Below are positions 1 through 7,178 of a DNA stretch of 20,119 nucleotides, one piece after another; the first letter of the stretch is position 1; every line of letters starts with the position of its first letter. The notes under the pieces are model-generated. The model ran no database searches. It saw only the letters and a list, made by a program, of their open reading frames with translations, and was not told the DNA's origin. The translations under genes were made by a program, and so were the position numbers. This DNA is from an uncultured Clostridia bacterium (GTDB lineage: Bacteria > Bacillota > Clostridia > UBA1381): contig CAKSPW010000041.1 of NCBI GenBank assembly GCA_934486495.1, positions 1 to 20,119 of the forward strand. Reading direction: 5' to 3'.

Positions 1-1773
1 GGAAAGATTGATGTTGACAAGGCAGAGGCTGTTAAGGGAGAAACGGTTACAATTACCGTAACACCCGACAGCGGATATAAGGTAAAGACCGTAACGGCAG
101 GCGACGTGGCGGTAACAACCGTAAATGAAACAACATATACATTCACAATGCCTGAAAAGAATGTAGAAGTAAAGGCAGAGTTTGAGGCAGTATCGGCAAC
201 TGAATATAATATCAGTATTGCAAAACCGAAAAACGGTGGAGTTACTGTTGACAAATTCTCGGCAGCTGAAAAGGAAATTGTAAAGATTACAGTAAAGCCC
301 GATGAGAACTATGCCGTATCGAGCGTAACGGCAGGAGATGCAAAGGTAACAAAGGTAAGCGAAACTGAATATACTTTTGAAATGCCGAAAGCAGACGTTG
401 AGGTTAAGGTTGTATTTACAAAAACAGAAAAGAAGATTAATGTAGACTCAAGCATTAAGAACGGTAAGGTTAAGGTGGATAATGCGGATCCTGCAAACGG
501 CGACGATGTTACGATTACTGTTGTACCGAATGCAGGCTACAAAATCAAGGCTGCTTATGTTGACGGAAAAGCCGTAACACTTGACAAGAATAATGAGTAT
601 ACGTTTAAGTATGAAAATAAGCCTGTGGTAGTAAGTGCTGAATTTGAACAGGCAGAGTACAGTATAGAACTCATCGTTGATAAGTACGGAAGCGCAAGTA
701 TTGAAGTTAACGACAATTATTCCAAAGAGAAAAAAGCGGTTTACGGCGATTCGATATACGTATCAACCGACCCGAACAGCGGCTATGTTTTAGATGAAAT
801 TGTTGTTAAGACAAAGTCGGACGGTAAGAAAGTAAACGTTTCAAGCAGCAGGTTTACAATGCCTGCCGATGACGTTAAGGTTACAGTATCATTTAAGAAA
901 AAATCGTCACACAGCGGCGGCAGCAGCGGCGGTTCAAGCGTTGGAAGAATACCTTCATCAACTCCGCTGAGCACAGCACCCGATGTTACAAATACGTCGA
1001 TAAGCGTAAACGGAGATAATATTAAGGCAACGTCAAGCGGAGTTTTGCTCGACTCTTCAAAGACAGCTAACGGATTCTCTGTTAAATATATAGCAGCTAA
1101 AGAAAACGATTATGTTGTAATTGACGGAAACGGCAACGTTGTTGCAAAGAGTACGTTTGATAACGAAAATAAGGTACTCAAAGCAGTAGGTCCGGACGGA
1201 ACATATTCTGTTAAACAGGCAGTGGGCGGAACATTCGGCGACGTTACGGATGACAGCTGGTTTAAGCCAAGCGTTGATTTTGTAACGGCAAGAGGTATAA
1301 TGAACGGTGTTGCCGAAAATGAATTTGCTCCTCAGGGAACAGTTACAAGAGGTATGGTTGTTGCAACTCTCCAAAGAATGGAAAACAAGAACTATACAAA
1401 CACAAATACTTCATTTACCGATGTTAAGCCGGATGCATGGTATGCCGCATCTGTTGCATGGGCGTTTGAAAACGGTATTGTATCGGGTATGTCGGAAACA
1501 GAGTTTGCACCGGAGGCTTCCGTAACACGTGAACAGCTTGCGATAATTCTCGATAAGTACATGAAGTACTTGAATGTTAAGACACAGTCGTCCGATTTGT
1601 CAGCATTCTCGGATAATGCGGATATAAGCGAATGGGCAGCCGAAAGCATTTCAAATGTGGTAGGTGCCGGAATAATCGGCGGCAGCGACGGTAAGATTAA
1701 TGCAAAGGGAAATGCAACGAGAGCGGAATATGCTGCAATGCTTTCAAGATGCATTAAGAAGATTTGCGAATAA
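1..1773 (+). CDS. Surface protein with InlB-like bacterial repeats and three C-terminal SLH domains (5' truncated by window)
   Basis: The frame is open from base 1, so the N-terminus and signal peptide lie outside the window. Four degenerate repeats of about 70-80 residues (roughly nt 1-190, 205-425, 430-650 and 655-900) share a glycine-tyrosine turn (DSGYKV, NAGYKI, NSGYVL) and usually end in an F-x-M-P...V-x-V...F signature. This matches the bacterial repeat/divergent InlB B-repeat families. A Ser/Gly linker (about nt 910-945) and an unrecognised spacer of about 90 residues follow. Three SLH domains then occupy about nt 1225-1390, 1405-1560 and 1600-1760, with the TRGM, TREQ and TRAE motifs that bind pyruvylated secondary cell-wall polymer. 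The protein is probably anchored non-covalently to the wall and displays an extended repeat stalk. No catalytic domain is visible in this portion. A terminator follows, so it is not co-transcribed with dxr. Confidence 0.9.
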   Translation, partial: GKIDVDKAEAVKGETVTITVTPDSGYKVKTVTAGDVAVTTVNETTYTFTMPEKNVEVKAEFEAVSATEYNISIAKPKNGGVTVDKFSAAEKEIVKITVKPDENYAVSSVTAGDAKVTKVSETEYTFEMPKADVEVKVVFTKTEKKINVDSSIKNGKVKVDNADPANGDDVTITVVPNAGYKIKAAYVDGKAVTLDKNNEYTFKYENKPVVVSAEFEQAEYSIELIVDKYGSASIEVNDNYSKEKKAVYGDSIYVSTDPNSGYVLDEIVVKTKSDGKKVNVSSSRFTMPADDVKVTVSFKKKSSHSGGSSGGSSVGRIPSSTPLSTAPDVTNTSISVNGDNIKATSSGVLLDSSKTANGFSVKYIAAKENDYVVIDGNGNVVAKSTFDNENKVLKAVGPDGTYSVKQAVGGTFGDVTDDSWFKPSVDFVTARGIMNGVAENEFAPQGTVTRGMVVATLQRMENKNYTNTNTSFTDVKPDAWYAASVAWAFENGIVSGMSETEFAPEASVTREQLAIILDKYMKYLNVKTQSSDLSAFSDNADISEWAAESISNVVGAGIIGGSDGKINAKGNATRAEYAAMLSRCIKKICE

Positions 1774-1810
1774 TATAAGGCGCATGCCGAATAAAATCGG
1801 TTAGATGAAA

Positions 1811-1854
1811 GCGGGGCAGAACAAAACATTTGTTTTGTTTCTGTCTCGCTTTTT
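1811..1854 (+). terminator. Rho-independent terminator after the SLH protein gene
   Basis: The arm GCGGGGCAGAACAAAACA pairs with TGTTTTGTTTCTGTCTCGC, with two G-T pairs and one bulge, and is followed by CTTTTTG. It lies 38 bases after the SLH stop codon and separates that gene from dxr. Confidence 0.85.
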
Positions 1855-1915
1855 GCAAAAGAAAAAGGTTATATTTCAGGCCGATTGATTATACATTAAT
1901 AAAGTGGGGTAGACT

Positions 1916-3037
1916 ATGAATATATCAATATTGGGCTCTACGGGGTCAATTGGAACGCAGACTCTCGATATAGTAAGAAAAAATGACGATATGAAGATTA
2001 TATCGCTTACAGCAGACAGAAATGTGTCGCTTATGGAAAAGCAGATAAGGGAGTTTAAACCGCTTGTCGTGTGCATGGCGGATAAGTCGGCTGCGGAGGA
2101 TTTAAGGGTACGTGTGTCCGATACGGGTGTGCAGATTCTCGGCGGTGCGGATGGACTTATTGAAGCTGCGGTATGTGACGATACTGATATTGTGGTTACT
2201 GCGGTTGTGGGAATTTCGGGTCTTAAACCTACGATTTCGGCAATAAAAGCAGGCAAAAACATTGCACTTGCTAATAAGGAAACAATGGTAACGGCAGGGC
2301 ATATAGTAACACGTCTTGCAAAAGAGAATAACGTAAAAATATATCCTGTTGACAGTGAGCACTCGGCAATATTTCAGGCACTTCAATGCGGCAGAAAAGA
2401 TTTAAGCCGTATAATACTTACAGCGTCGGGCGGCCCGTTTTTCGGAAAAAAGAGAGATGAGCTTGAAAATATAACTCCGGAGCAGGCGCTTAAGCACCCT
2501 AATTGGGATATGGGCGCAAAGGTGACAATAGATTCGGCAACGCTTGTAAATAAAGGTCTTGAGGTTATGGAGGCACGGTGGCTGTTTGATGTTGATTATG
2601 ACAGTATAGATGTGCTTGTTCATCGTCAAAGTGTTATCCATTCCATGATAGAGTATACAGACGGCGCTGTCATTGCACAGTTGGGTATACCCGATATGCA
2701 TTTGCCGATTGCTTACGCTCTGACATATCCTGACAGGCGGCCGATAGGCGATAACAGGCTTGATTTTACAAAGTACGGCACTTTGACATTTGATAAACCC
2801 GATACCGAGGTTTTTCCTGCGCTATCTCTGGCTTATAAGGCAGGTCGAGGCGGAGGAATACTGCCGACAGTATTTAACGGAGCCGATGAAGTCGCATTTT
2901 CGCTTTTCATGAACGGAAAGATAAGATTTTTGGAAATTGCGGATTTTATAGAGAAAAAAATGTCATCATCTCCGCATATAGAAAATCCGACTCTTGACGA
3001 TATTTTTGCGGCAGACAGTGAATCGAGAAAGTTTTAG
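1916..3037 (+). CDS. dxr: 1-deoxy-D-xylulose 5-phosphate reductoisomerase
   Basis: Dxr converts 1-deoxy-D-xylulose 5-phosphate to 2-C-methyl-D-erythritol 4-phosphate with NADPH, the committed cytoplasmic step of the MEP isoprenoid pathway. The 373-residue product has the normal family length. The NADPH-binding loop GSTGSIG is at residues 7-13 and ANKE at 119-122. The metal-binding D-S-E is at 146-148. The block HPNWDMGAKVTIDSAT leads into NKGLEVMEA, whose E216 aligns with the third metal ligand, and the substrate-closing loop VHRQSVIHSM is intact. The ATG is preceded by GTGGGGT. The stop codon lies inside the Shine-Dalgarno sequence of rseP, so the two genes are translationally close. In many Firmicutes dxr follows cdsA; here it follows a terminated surface-protein gene. 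Confidence 0.97.
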   Translation: MNISILGSTGSIGTQTLDIVRKNDDMKIISLTADRNVSLMEKQIREFKPLVVCMADKSAAEDLRVRVSDTGVQILGGADGLIEAAVCDDTDIVVTAVVGISGLKPTISAIKAGKNIALANKETMVTAGHIVTRLAKENNVKIYPVDSEHSAIFQALQCGRKDLSRIILTASGGPFFGKKRDELENITPEQALKHPNWDMGAKVTIDSATLVNKGLEVMEARWLFDVDYDSIDVLVHRQSVIHSMIEYTDGAVIAQLGIPDMHLPIAYALTYPDRRPIGDNRLDFTKYGTLTFDKPDTEVFPALSLAYKAGRGGGILPTVFNGADEVAFSLFMNGKIRFLEIADFIEKKMSSSPHIENPTLDDIFAADSESRKF

Positions 3038-3049
3038 GAGGAATACGGT

Positions 3050-4204
3050 TTGGTAACGGCGATTGTAACAATTATAATGTTTCTTGTCATGATTTCACTT
3101 CATGAATTCGGACATTTTATATTCGGAAAGCTTCTCGGCTTTAACGTTCTTGAATATGCGATAGGCTTCGGACCGGCGATATTTAAAAAGAGAACAAAAA
3201 AAACACTTTACTCGTTGAGGATAGTTCCGTTCGGCGGATTTTGCAGATTTGCCGGCGAGGACGAAAATGATATGGCCGAGGAAGGTAATTTTAATGAACA
3301 GCCGTGCTATAAGCGTGTAATCGTGCTTGCGGCAGGAGCTGTGTTTAATGTGATTTTGGGATTTGTGCTGTTTTGCTTTATTGTAGGCGCCGCAAAGGAA
3401 TATAATACTAATGTTATTGAAAATGTTGTCAGCGGAACATATCTTGCGGACGCGGATATAAGAAGCGGCGATAAAATAATAAATATAAACGGTAAGAATA
3501 TCGGAATGTATCAGGATATTCAGCTTTATACTTCAAATCTTCAAGGCGGGGAAAAGCTTGATGTGACGGTAGTCAGGGACGGAGAAAAAAAGAAAACCAC
3601 TATCGAGCCGTCAAAGCAGTATGTTAAAATAACTTACGGCGAGAATTCAGCAATTTATGAGGAAACCATCAACGATAACTATACAAAAAAAGAAATACCT
3701 TACGGCGATAACCTTGCCAAGGACGATAGCCTTATCGGAAAAAGCCGGGAAGTACAGAGGTTTATACTCGGTATTCAGCCGCAAAGAGAAGAAATAACGG
3801 CTGTAAATCTTCTTCCTCAATCGTTTCGCATGACAAAATTTGTCGTTAAGCTTTTGTACAGAACGGTTTGGGAGCTTGTGACGGGGAAAGGCTCTATGGA
3901 GCAAATATCGGGACCTGTGGGAGTTGTAAAAGAGGTTGATAACGCTGTACATTCGGGCAGTAACGCTCTTATGTATGTTTTAAATCTTGTTGCACTGCTT
4001 ACAATAAATCTCGGTGTGTTCAATCTTCTTCCGCTCCCGGCACTCGACGGCGGCAGATTGCTGTTTGTTGTTATCGAATGGGTAAGAGGTAAGCCTGTTT
4101 CAAGAGAAAAGGAAGGCTTGGTTCACACGGTAGGTTTTTTGATTTTGATAGGGTTTATGATTTTTGTGTCATATAGAGATATTTTAAAGCTTTTTACAAA
4201 ATAA
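3050..4204 (+). CDS. rseP: RIP metalloprotease RseP (site-2 protease family)
   Basis: This is a membrane-embedded zinc protease that cleaves transmembrane substrates such as anti-sigma factors or signal-peptide remnants. The first transmembrane segment carries the zinc-binding HEFGH (residues 18-22). A PDZ domain follows a second hydrophobic segment, recognisable at ADIRSGDKIININGKNI. The third zinc ligand lies in NLLPLPALDGGR (D333), followed by a C-terminal hydrophobic helix. The 384-residue length suits the family. The stretch between the PDZ strands and the LGIQP segment is charged and looks longer than usual. The start is TTG at 3050, supported by AGGAGG at 3036-3041, which overlaps the dxr stop with an 8-base spacing. 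It forms a two-gene operon with dxr, ended by the hairpin at 4212. The ispG gene that commonly follows is absent. Confidence 0.96.
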   Translation: MVTAIVTIIMFLVMISLHEFGHFIFGKLLGFNVLEYAIGFGPAIFKKRTKKTLYSLRIVPFGGFCRFAGEDENDMAEEGNFNEQPCYKRVIVLAAGAVFNVILGFVLFCFIVGAAKEYNTNVIENVVSGTYLADADIRSGDKIININGKNIGMYQDIQLYTSNLQGGEKLDVTVVRDGEKKKTTIEPSKQYVKITYGENSAIYEETINDNYTKKEIPYGDNLAKDDSLIGKSREVQRFILGIQPQREEITAVNLLPQSFRMTKFVVKLLYRTVWELVTGKGSMEQISGPVGVVKEVDNAVHSGSNALMYVLNLVALLTINLGVFNLLPLPALDGGRLLFVVIEWVRGKPVSREKEGLVHTVGFLILIGFMIFVSYRDILKLFTK

Positions 4205-4211
4205 AATAAGG

Positions 4212-4259
4212 GGCTGTTTAAAAAGTCAATCGACTTTTTAAACAGCCTTAACTTTTTTT
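4212..4259 (+). terminator. Strong hairpin terminator between convergent rseP and the sugar-phosphate kinase gene
   Basis: A perfect 16-bp stem (4212-4227 with 4232-4247, beginning GGCTGTTTAAAAAGTC) encloses the loop AATC. On the plus strand it is followed by TTAAC and seven T residues (4253-4259). The hairpin is symmetric, so it could also stop transcripts of the kinase gene on the minus strand, although the tail there is poorer. The 127 bases between this element and the end of the kinase gene show nothing recognisable. Confidence 0.85.
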
Positions 4260-4386
4260 AACATTCCTCTTTTTGCTGATTCGGCAGAGCTGTATATGCT
4301 TTTAAATATTAAGTATTGCGCATGAACAGAGTATAGGATAGCCTGCTAAAAGTAAAATTTCAAGTGACGTATTTTCTGTTTTCGGT

Positions 4387-5286
4387 TCAAAGAGTATTAA
4401 ACAGAGTTATTATGTCTTCTTTTTTTGCGAGCCCGCCCGAAAAAGCCGTTGCTCCGCCGGATGCGGTGCCGAGTTTTAGCGCATATTCACTTCCGCCGAC
4501 GGAACAGCCGGCAATAAAGCCTGCTACCATGGAGTCGCCCGCACCGACTGAATTTATTACATTCCCCTTACAGGCGCGGCAGGTGTATATTGCTCCGCTT
4601 TCATCGAGCAGTATCGCACCGTCACCGGCAAGCGATACGAGCACGTTAGCCGCTCCCATGGATTTGAGTTTTTTTGCGTATTTTATAACATCTTCATTAT
4701 CATTTATCGTTACGCCAAACAGCTCGCCGAGTTCGTCCCTGTTCGGCTTTATGAGAAACGGCTGATATTTTAGCACATTTAAAAGCAAATCTCCGCCGGC
4801 GTCAACAATCGTTTTAATTTCCTTGTCCGACAGGTGAGAGAGAATTGTTTCGTATATGTTGCTCGGTAATGATTTTGGTATACTTCCGGCAAGAACTAAG
4901 GTGTCGCCGTCTTTTATCAGGCTTATTTTGCTGAAAAGCTCTTCTAATTCGTCGCGGCTTATTTCCGGCCCCTGTCCGTTTAAATCTGTTTCCGAATTTG
5001 ATTTTATTTTAACGTTAATTCTTGAAAATCCGTCTTTGAGCCGTACAAAATCTGTTTCAATTCCCATGCTTTTAATTCCGTTTTCAATCGCATCTCCCGT
5101 AAAGCCGGCAATAAATCCGAGAGCTTTTGACTCTATGCCAAGCTCCTTTAAAACTATTGAAACGTTAATTCCCTTCCCGCCAAAGAAAATTTGCTCCTTA
5201 TTCAGGCGATTTACATATCCGAGTTTAATTTTGTCTGTATGTATTACGTAATCTATGGCAGGATTAAATGTAACGGTGTATATCAA
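4387..5286 (-). CDS. fruK: 1-phosphofructokinase family (PfkB) sugar-phosphate kinase
   Basis: This is a ribokinase-like PfkB enzyme of the 1-phosphofructokinase/tagatose-6-phosphate kinase branch. It would use ATP to phosphorylate a sugar phosphate, most likely fructose 1-phosphate to fructose 1,6-bisphosphate. Visible motifs are the N-terminal IYTVTFNPAIDYV, the glycine signature GGKGIN (residues 36-41), LNGQGPEI, IKPNRDELGELFG, and the catalytic-base/anion-hole motif GAGDSM with D251. TTG at 5286 is chosen as the start: an AGGAAG site (5295-5300) sits 8 bases upstream, and the protein then begins MIYTVT as the family normally does, giving 299 residues. A GTG at 5307 would add seven residues but lacks a good ribosome site. 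No PTS fructose transporter or fruR is adjacent, so the exact substrate is inferred. LacC-type tagatose-6-phosphate kinase is the alternative. Confidence 0.88.
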   Translation of the reverse strand: MIYTVTFNPAIDYVIHTDKIKLGYVNRLNKEQIFFGGKGINVSIVLKELGIESKALGFIAGFTGDAIENGIKSMGIETDFVRLKDGFSRINVKIKSNSETDLNGQGPEISRDELEELFSKISLIKDGDTLVLAGSIPKSLPSNIYETILSHLSDKEIKTIVDAGGDLLLNVLKYQPFLIKPNRDELGELFGVTINDNEDVIKYAKKLKSMGAANVLVSLAGDGAILLDESGAIYTCRACKGNVINSVGAGDSMVAGFIAGCSVGGSEYALKLGTASGGATAFSGGLAKKEDIITLFNTL

Positions 5287-5318
5287 CGGTAACACTTCCT
5301 TTATCACTTCTTACATAC

Positions 5319-5324
5319 ATTATA
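5319..5324 (-). promoter_or_regulatory. Probable -10 element for the PfkB-family kinase gene
   Basis: The minus strand reads TATAAT here, 32 bases upstream of the chosen TTG start. The hexamer 17 bases further upstream is TGTACT, a weak -35, so only the -10 is well supported. Confidence 0.5.
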
Positions 5325-5452
5325 CAACAAAATTTGCGAAAAGTACAGCTTTTTTTAAAAAATATTCCCGAATGCTGACAAGTGTACTGTTTATGGCACA
5401 TCAAATCTGATATTATTATTGTAGCAAAGGATGCAAGGAATAGTTTTTAAGT

Positions 5453-6145
5453 ATGATTTATGCAATGTCAGATATTCACGGCTGTTATGATTTATATACC
5501 GAAATGCTTGGCAGAATTAATTTTTCGGACAGCGATACGTTATTTGTACTCGGCGATACAATCGATCGGGGAGATGACGGCATTAAGATTTTGTCAGATA
5601 TGATGAACAGAAAAAATATAGTACCGATTATCGGAAATCATGAATATATGGCATACAGCGTTATGAAAAAAGTCAATGAAAATATAAAAAGGGGGAGCGA
5701 TACCAATGATAACAGTGCGGAAAGTATGATTTGGATGTATAACGGCGGTGCAAAAACGCTCGGAGATTTTATTAAGCTTGATAGAGAGTCAAGAGAAAGG
5801 ATTATAGATTATATCGGAAGCTTTGAGGCATATTGCGAGCTTGAGGCAGACGGTAATGATTTCGTTCTTCTGCACGGCGGTCTTAAGGACTTTTCACAGA
5901 GCAAGCGCCTCGGCGAATATGACATTGACGATATTGTGTGGCACAGATGCAATTATGACAGGCAGTATTATTCTGATAAGTATCTTGTTACCGGACATAC
6001 GCCGACGTGCATTATCGACCCGTATTACGAGGGCAGAATTTATAAAAAAAACAATCATATTGCAATAGACTGCGGAGCTGTATTTTTGGGTAGACTCGGC
6101 TGTATTTGCCTGAATACGCTTGAAGAATTTTACACGGATAATTAA
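5453..6145 (+). CDS. Calcineurin-like metallophosphoesterase (PPP/ApaH/PrpE type)
   Basis: This 230-residue cytoplasmic protein has the full bimetallic phosphoesterase signature: SDIHG (residues 6-10), GDTIDRG (34-40), GNHE (61-64), LLHGG (139-143) and GHTP (181-184). The spacing and size fit bacterial PPP-type serine/threonine phosphatases and diadenosine tetraphosphatases such as PrpE and ApaH; the sequence alone does not tell whether the substrate is a phosphoprotein or a dinucleotide. It is divergent from the kinase gene. The start is ATG at 5453, with AAGGAA (5435-5440) at a rather long 12-base spacing. No terminator is obvious before the next gene, so readthrough into the decayed small gene at 6184 is possible. 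Confidence 0.9.
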   Translation: MIYAMSDIHGCYDLYTEMLGRINFSDSDTLFVLGDTIDRGDDGIKILSDMMNRKNIVPIIGNHEYMAYSVMKKVNENIKRGSDTNDNSAESMIWMYNGGAKTLGDFIKLDRESRERIIDYIGSFEAYCELEADGNDFVLLHGGLKDFSQSKRLGEYDIDDIVWHRCNYDRQYYSDKYLVTGHTPTCIIDPYYEGRIYKKNNHIAIDCGAVFLGRLGCICLNTLEEFYTDN

Positions 6146-6183
6146 AAAGCGTATAAATTAAATTTATAAAGGAGAGTGATTAT

Positions 6184-6350
6184 ATGGAACGTACCTAATA
6201 CATCAAGTCTGTAAAGCTGTTTAAAGCAGGCGATAAAAGCGAGAATAAACACGAAGATTTGCGCCGGATATCACTAAACCGAAAGAGCTTGAGGATAAGC
6301 TTAAATCGGAATTTACGATAAAAATTAAAAACGGAGGTATTTTACAATGA
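6184..6350 (+). pseudogene. Decayed small gene (about 55 codons) with a premature stop and a frameshift
   Basis: AAGGAG (6169-6174) lies 9 bases before an ATG at 6184, but the fifth codon is TAA. After that stop the same frame reads a protein-like stretch (YIKSVKLFKAGDKSENKHED). The sequence GATTTGCGCC then breaks the frame. One base later the +2 frame continues as DITKPKELEDKLKSEFTIKI and ends KNGGILQ with TGA at 6348-6350. Adding one T would join the two halves as HED-F-APDITK. The final TGA overlaps the ATG of the next gene in an ATGA arrangement, which suggests the joined frame was once a real, translationally coupled gene. No family was recognised. The two lesions point to a pseudogene rather than one sequencing error. 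Confidence 0.6.
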
Positions 6351-6496
6351 GAAGAAAATTTAATTGGAATGCATTTTGGGAATATTGGATAAAATGGCTA
6401 TGGCTATTACTTCTGACATTTTTGTGCGGTCACACACTTTTTGTTTTTCTTATTATGATGATAGGCTCAATAGGCGACGGATATGCAGTGAAATGA
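6347..6496 (+). CDS. 49-residue putative membrane microprotein
   Basis: This short ORF begins MRRKFNWNAFWEYWIKW and continues with one long hydrophobic segment (about residues 17-41, rich in Leu, Phe, Ile and Met), ending GSIGDGYAVK. That predicts a single-span protein with a positively charged, Trp-rich N-terminal segment. GGAGG at 6333-6337 lies 9 bases before the ATG. Its start overlaps the stop of the decayed upstream gene, and its stop overlaps the GAGGTGAT Shine-Dalgarno site of the hicA-like gene, so the three frames look like one transcript. No family was recognised. It could be a small toxin, an accessory of the lost neighbour, or a spurious ORF, but the good ribosome site and tight spacing favour a real gene. 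Confidence 0.6.
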   Translation: MRRKFNWNAFWEYWIKWLWLLLLTFLCGHTLFVFLIMMIGSIGDGYAVK

Positions 6497-6508
6497 GGTG
6501 ATTGGAAT

Positions 6509-6694
6509 ATGTTAAAAACCTATACGACACGGGATATAAAAAGACTGCTGATTAAAAACGGCTTTGTCGCACAAAGAAGCCGCGGCAGTCATGAGATTTA
6601 TAAAAGAGGCAGTGAAACAGTAGCGGTTAATTACAGACTTCATCAGGTTGTGGCACAGCGGATAGTAAAGGAATATAAGCTTACGCTGGCTTAA
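6509..6694 (+). CDS. HicA-like toxin (YcfA/HicA mRNA interferase family), no adjacent HicB
   Basis: HicA toxins are small double-stranded-RNA-binding-fold RNases that cleave mRNA and are neutralised by HicB. This 61-residue product has the family pattern: an N-terminal helix with LLIKNGF, then RSRGSHEIYKRG, in which H28 of the GSH motif corresponds to the catalytic histidine, then a strand (TVAVNY), a further histidine and a C-terminal helix (VVAQRIVKEYKL). The ribosome site GAGGTGAT (6495-6502) overlaps the preceding stop, with ATG at 6509. A HicB antitoxin is normally the next gene; here a terminator follows 20 bases after the stop, and neither upstream ORF resembles HicB. It is therefore an orphan, either inactive, controlled in trans, or paired with an unrecognised partner. 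Confidence 0.75.
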   Translation: MLKTYTTRDIKRLLIKNGFVAQRSRGSHEIYKRGSETVAVNYRLHQVVAQRIVKEYKLTLA

Positions 6695-6714
6695 TGCATA
6701 TTGCAGACTTTCAG

Positions 6715-6749
6715 GCACGAAAACTTTTTTCGGTTTTCGTGCTTTTTTT
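6715..6749 (+). terminator. Rho-independent terminator after the hicA-like gene
   Basis: The 10-bp perfect stem GCACGAAAAC/GTTTTCGTGC encloses an 8-base loop and is followed by seven T residues (6743-6749). It insulates the copper promoter at 6761. Confidence 0.9.
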
Positions 6750-6760
6750 ATAAAAAAGAC

Positions 6761-6789
6761 TTGACAAATACCCTTGGGGGGTATATAAT
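6761..6789 (+). promoter_or_regulatory. Consensus sigma-A promoter of the csoR-copA operon
   Basis: TTGACA (6761-6766) and TATAAT (6784-6789) are separated by exactly 17 bases, matching the consensus at all twelve positions. Transcription would start near 6796. The spacer and the start region are each covered by a CsoR-type palindrome. Confidence 0.92.
6768..6784. promoter_or_regulatory. CsoR operator 1, inside the -35/-10 spacer
   Basis: ATACCCTTGGGGGGTAT is a 17-bp G-tract palindrome of the CsoR operator type, with one position off perfect symmetry (ATACCCT against GGGGTAT). It fills the spacer and touches the first base of the -10, so binding should exclude RNA polymerase. Confidence 0.82.
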
Positions 6790-6793
6790 ATAA

Positions 6794-6810
6794 ATACCCC
6801 GTGGGGGTAT
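6794..6810. promoter_or_regulatory. CsoR operator 2, over the transcription start
   Basis: ATACCCC-GTG-GGGGTAT is a perfect 7+3+7 palindrome centred 26 bp from operator 1 and covering the predicted +1. Apo-CsoR would be expected to bind here and release on Cu(I). Confidence 0.85.
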
Positions 6811-6829
6811 ACTGAACGGAGGTGAATAC

Positions 6830-7132
6830 ATGGATAACAAAACTTGTTGCTGCGAAAAGCATACTTATCGAGGCGAAGAAGATAAAAAGAAGTTAATGAA
6901 CAGATTAAAGCGTATTGAGGGTCAGGTTCGCGGTATTTGCTCTATGCTTGAAAATGACGCATACTGTAACGATATTTTAACGCAGTCGGCGGCTGTAAGT
7001 GCTGCTGTTAATGCATTTAATAAGGAAATTCTTGCCTATCATATACACTCGTGTGTTGTTCGGGATATACAGAACGGGAAGGCAGAGGTTGTAGATGAGC
7101 TTGTTTCGACAATTCAAAAATTGATGAAATAA
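6830..7132 (+). CDS. csoR: Copper-sensing transcriptional repressor CsoR
   Basis: CsoR is an all-helical repressor that binds G-tract palindromes and releases DNA on binding Cu(I). The 100-residue protein contains the family core NRLKRIEGQVRGI and the complete C-H-C copper site: C46 in AYCNDILTQ, then H71 and C75 in HIHSC. Their spacing (25 and 4) is the same as in characterised CsoR proteins. This separates it from nickel/cobalt RcnR and formaldehyde FrmR relatives. The N-terminus carries an extra CCCEKH cluster (C6-C8, H11) that could bind metal. GGAGGTGA (6818-6825) precedes the ATG. It is the first gene of a two-gene operon with copA, 46 bases downstream, and should repress itself through the two palindromes in its promoter. 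Confidence 0.94.
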   Translation: MDNKTCCCEKHTYRGEEDKKKLMNRLKRIEGQVRGICSMLENDAYCNDILTQSAAVSAAVNAFNKEILAYHIHSCVVRDIQNGKAEVVDELVSTIQKLMK

Positions 7133-7178
7133 GTAAAACAGGCAATAATAAAGCAGAGAATGTGAGGCGATTAAAAAG

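Noticed and set aside
106..900. Repeat-rich stretch considered as a CRISPR or DNA tandem repeat
   Set aside because: The periodicity is at protein level in a continuous reading frame; the DNA copies are strongly diverged.
4364..4765. Plus-strand ORF of 133 codons
   Set aside because: It is antisense to the kinase gene, whose motifs are clear; the Pro/Ser-rich translation is typical of a shadow frame.
5375..5416. Promoter for the phosphoesterase gene from CTGACA and TATTAT
   Set aside because: The two hexamers are 30 bases apart and no other pair at 16-18 bases is convincing.
6255..6275. Programmed frameshift joining the two halves of the small gene
   Set aside because: No slippery heptamer or stimulatory structure was seen, and the separate early TAA would still block translation.
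6530..6600. HicB antitoxin overlapping or beside the hicA-like gene
   Set aside because: Neither the flanking small frames nor the opposite strand shows a HicB-like fold or a helix-turn-helix/ribbon-helix-helix motif.
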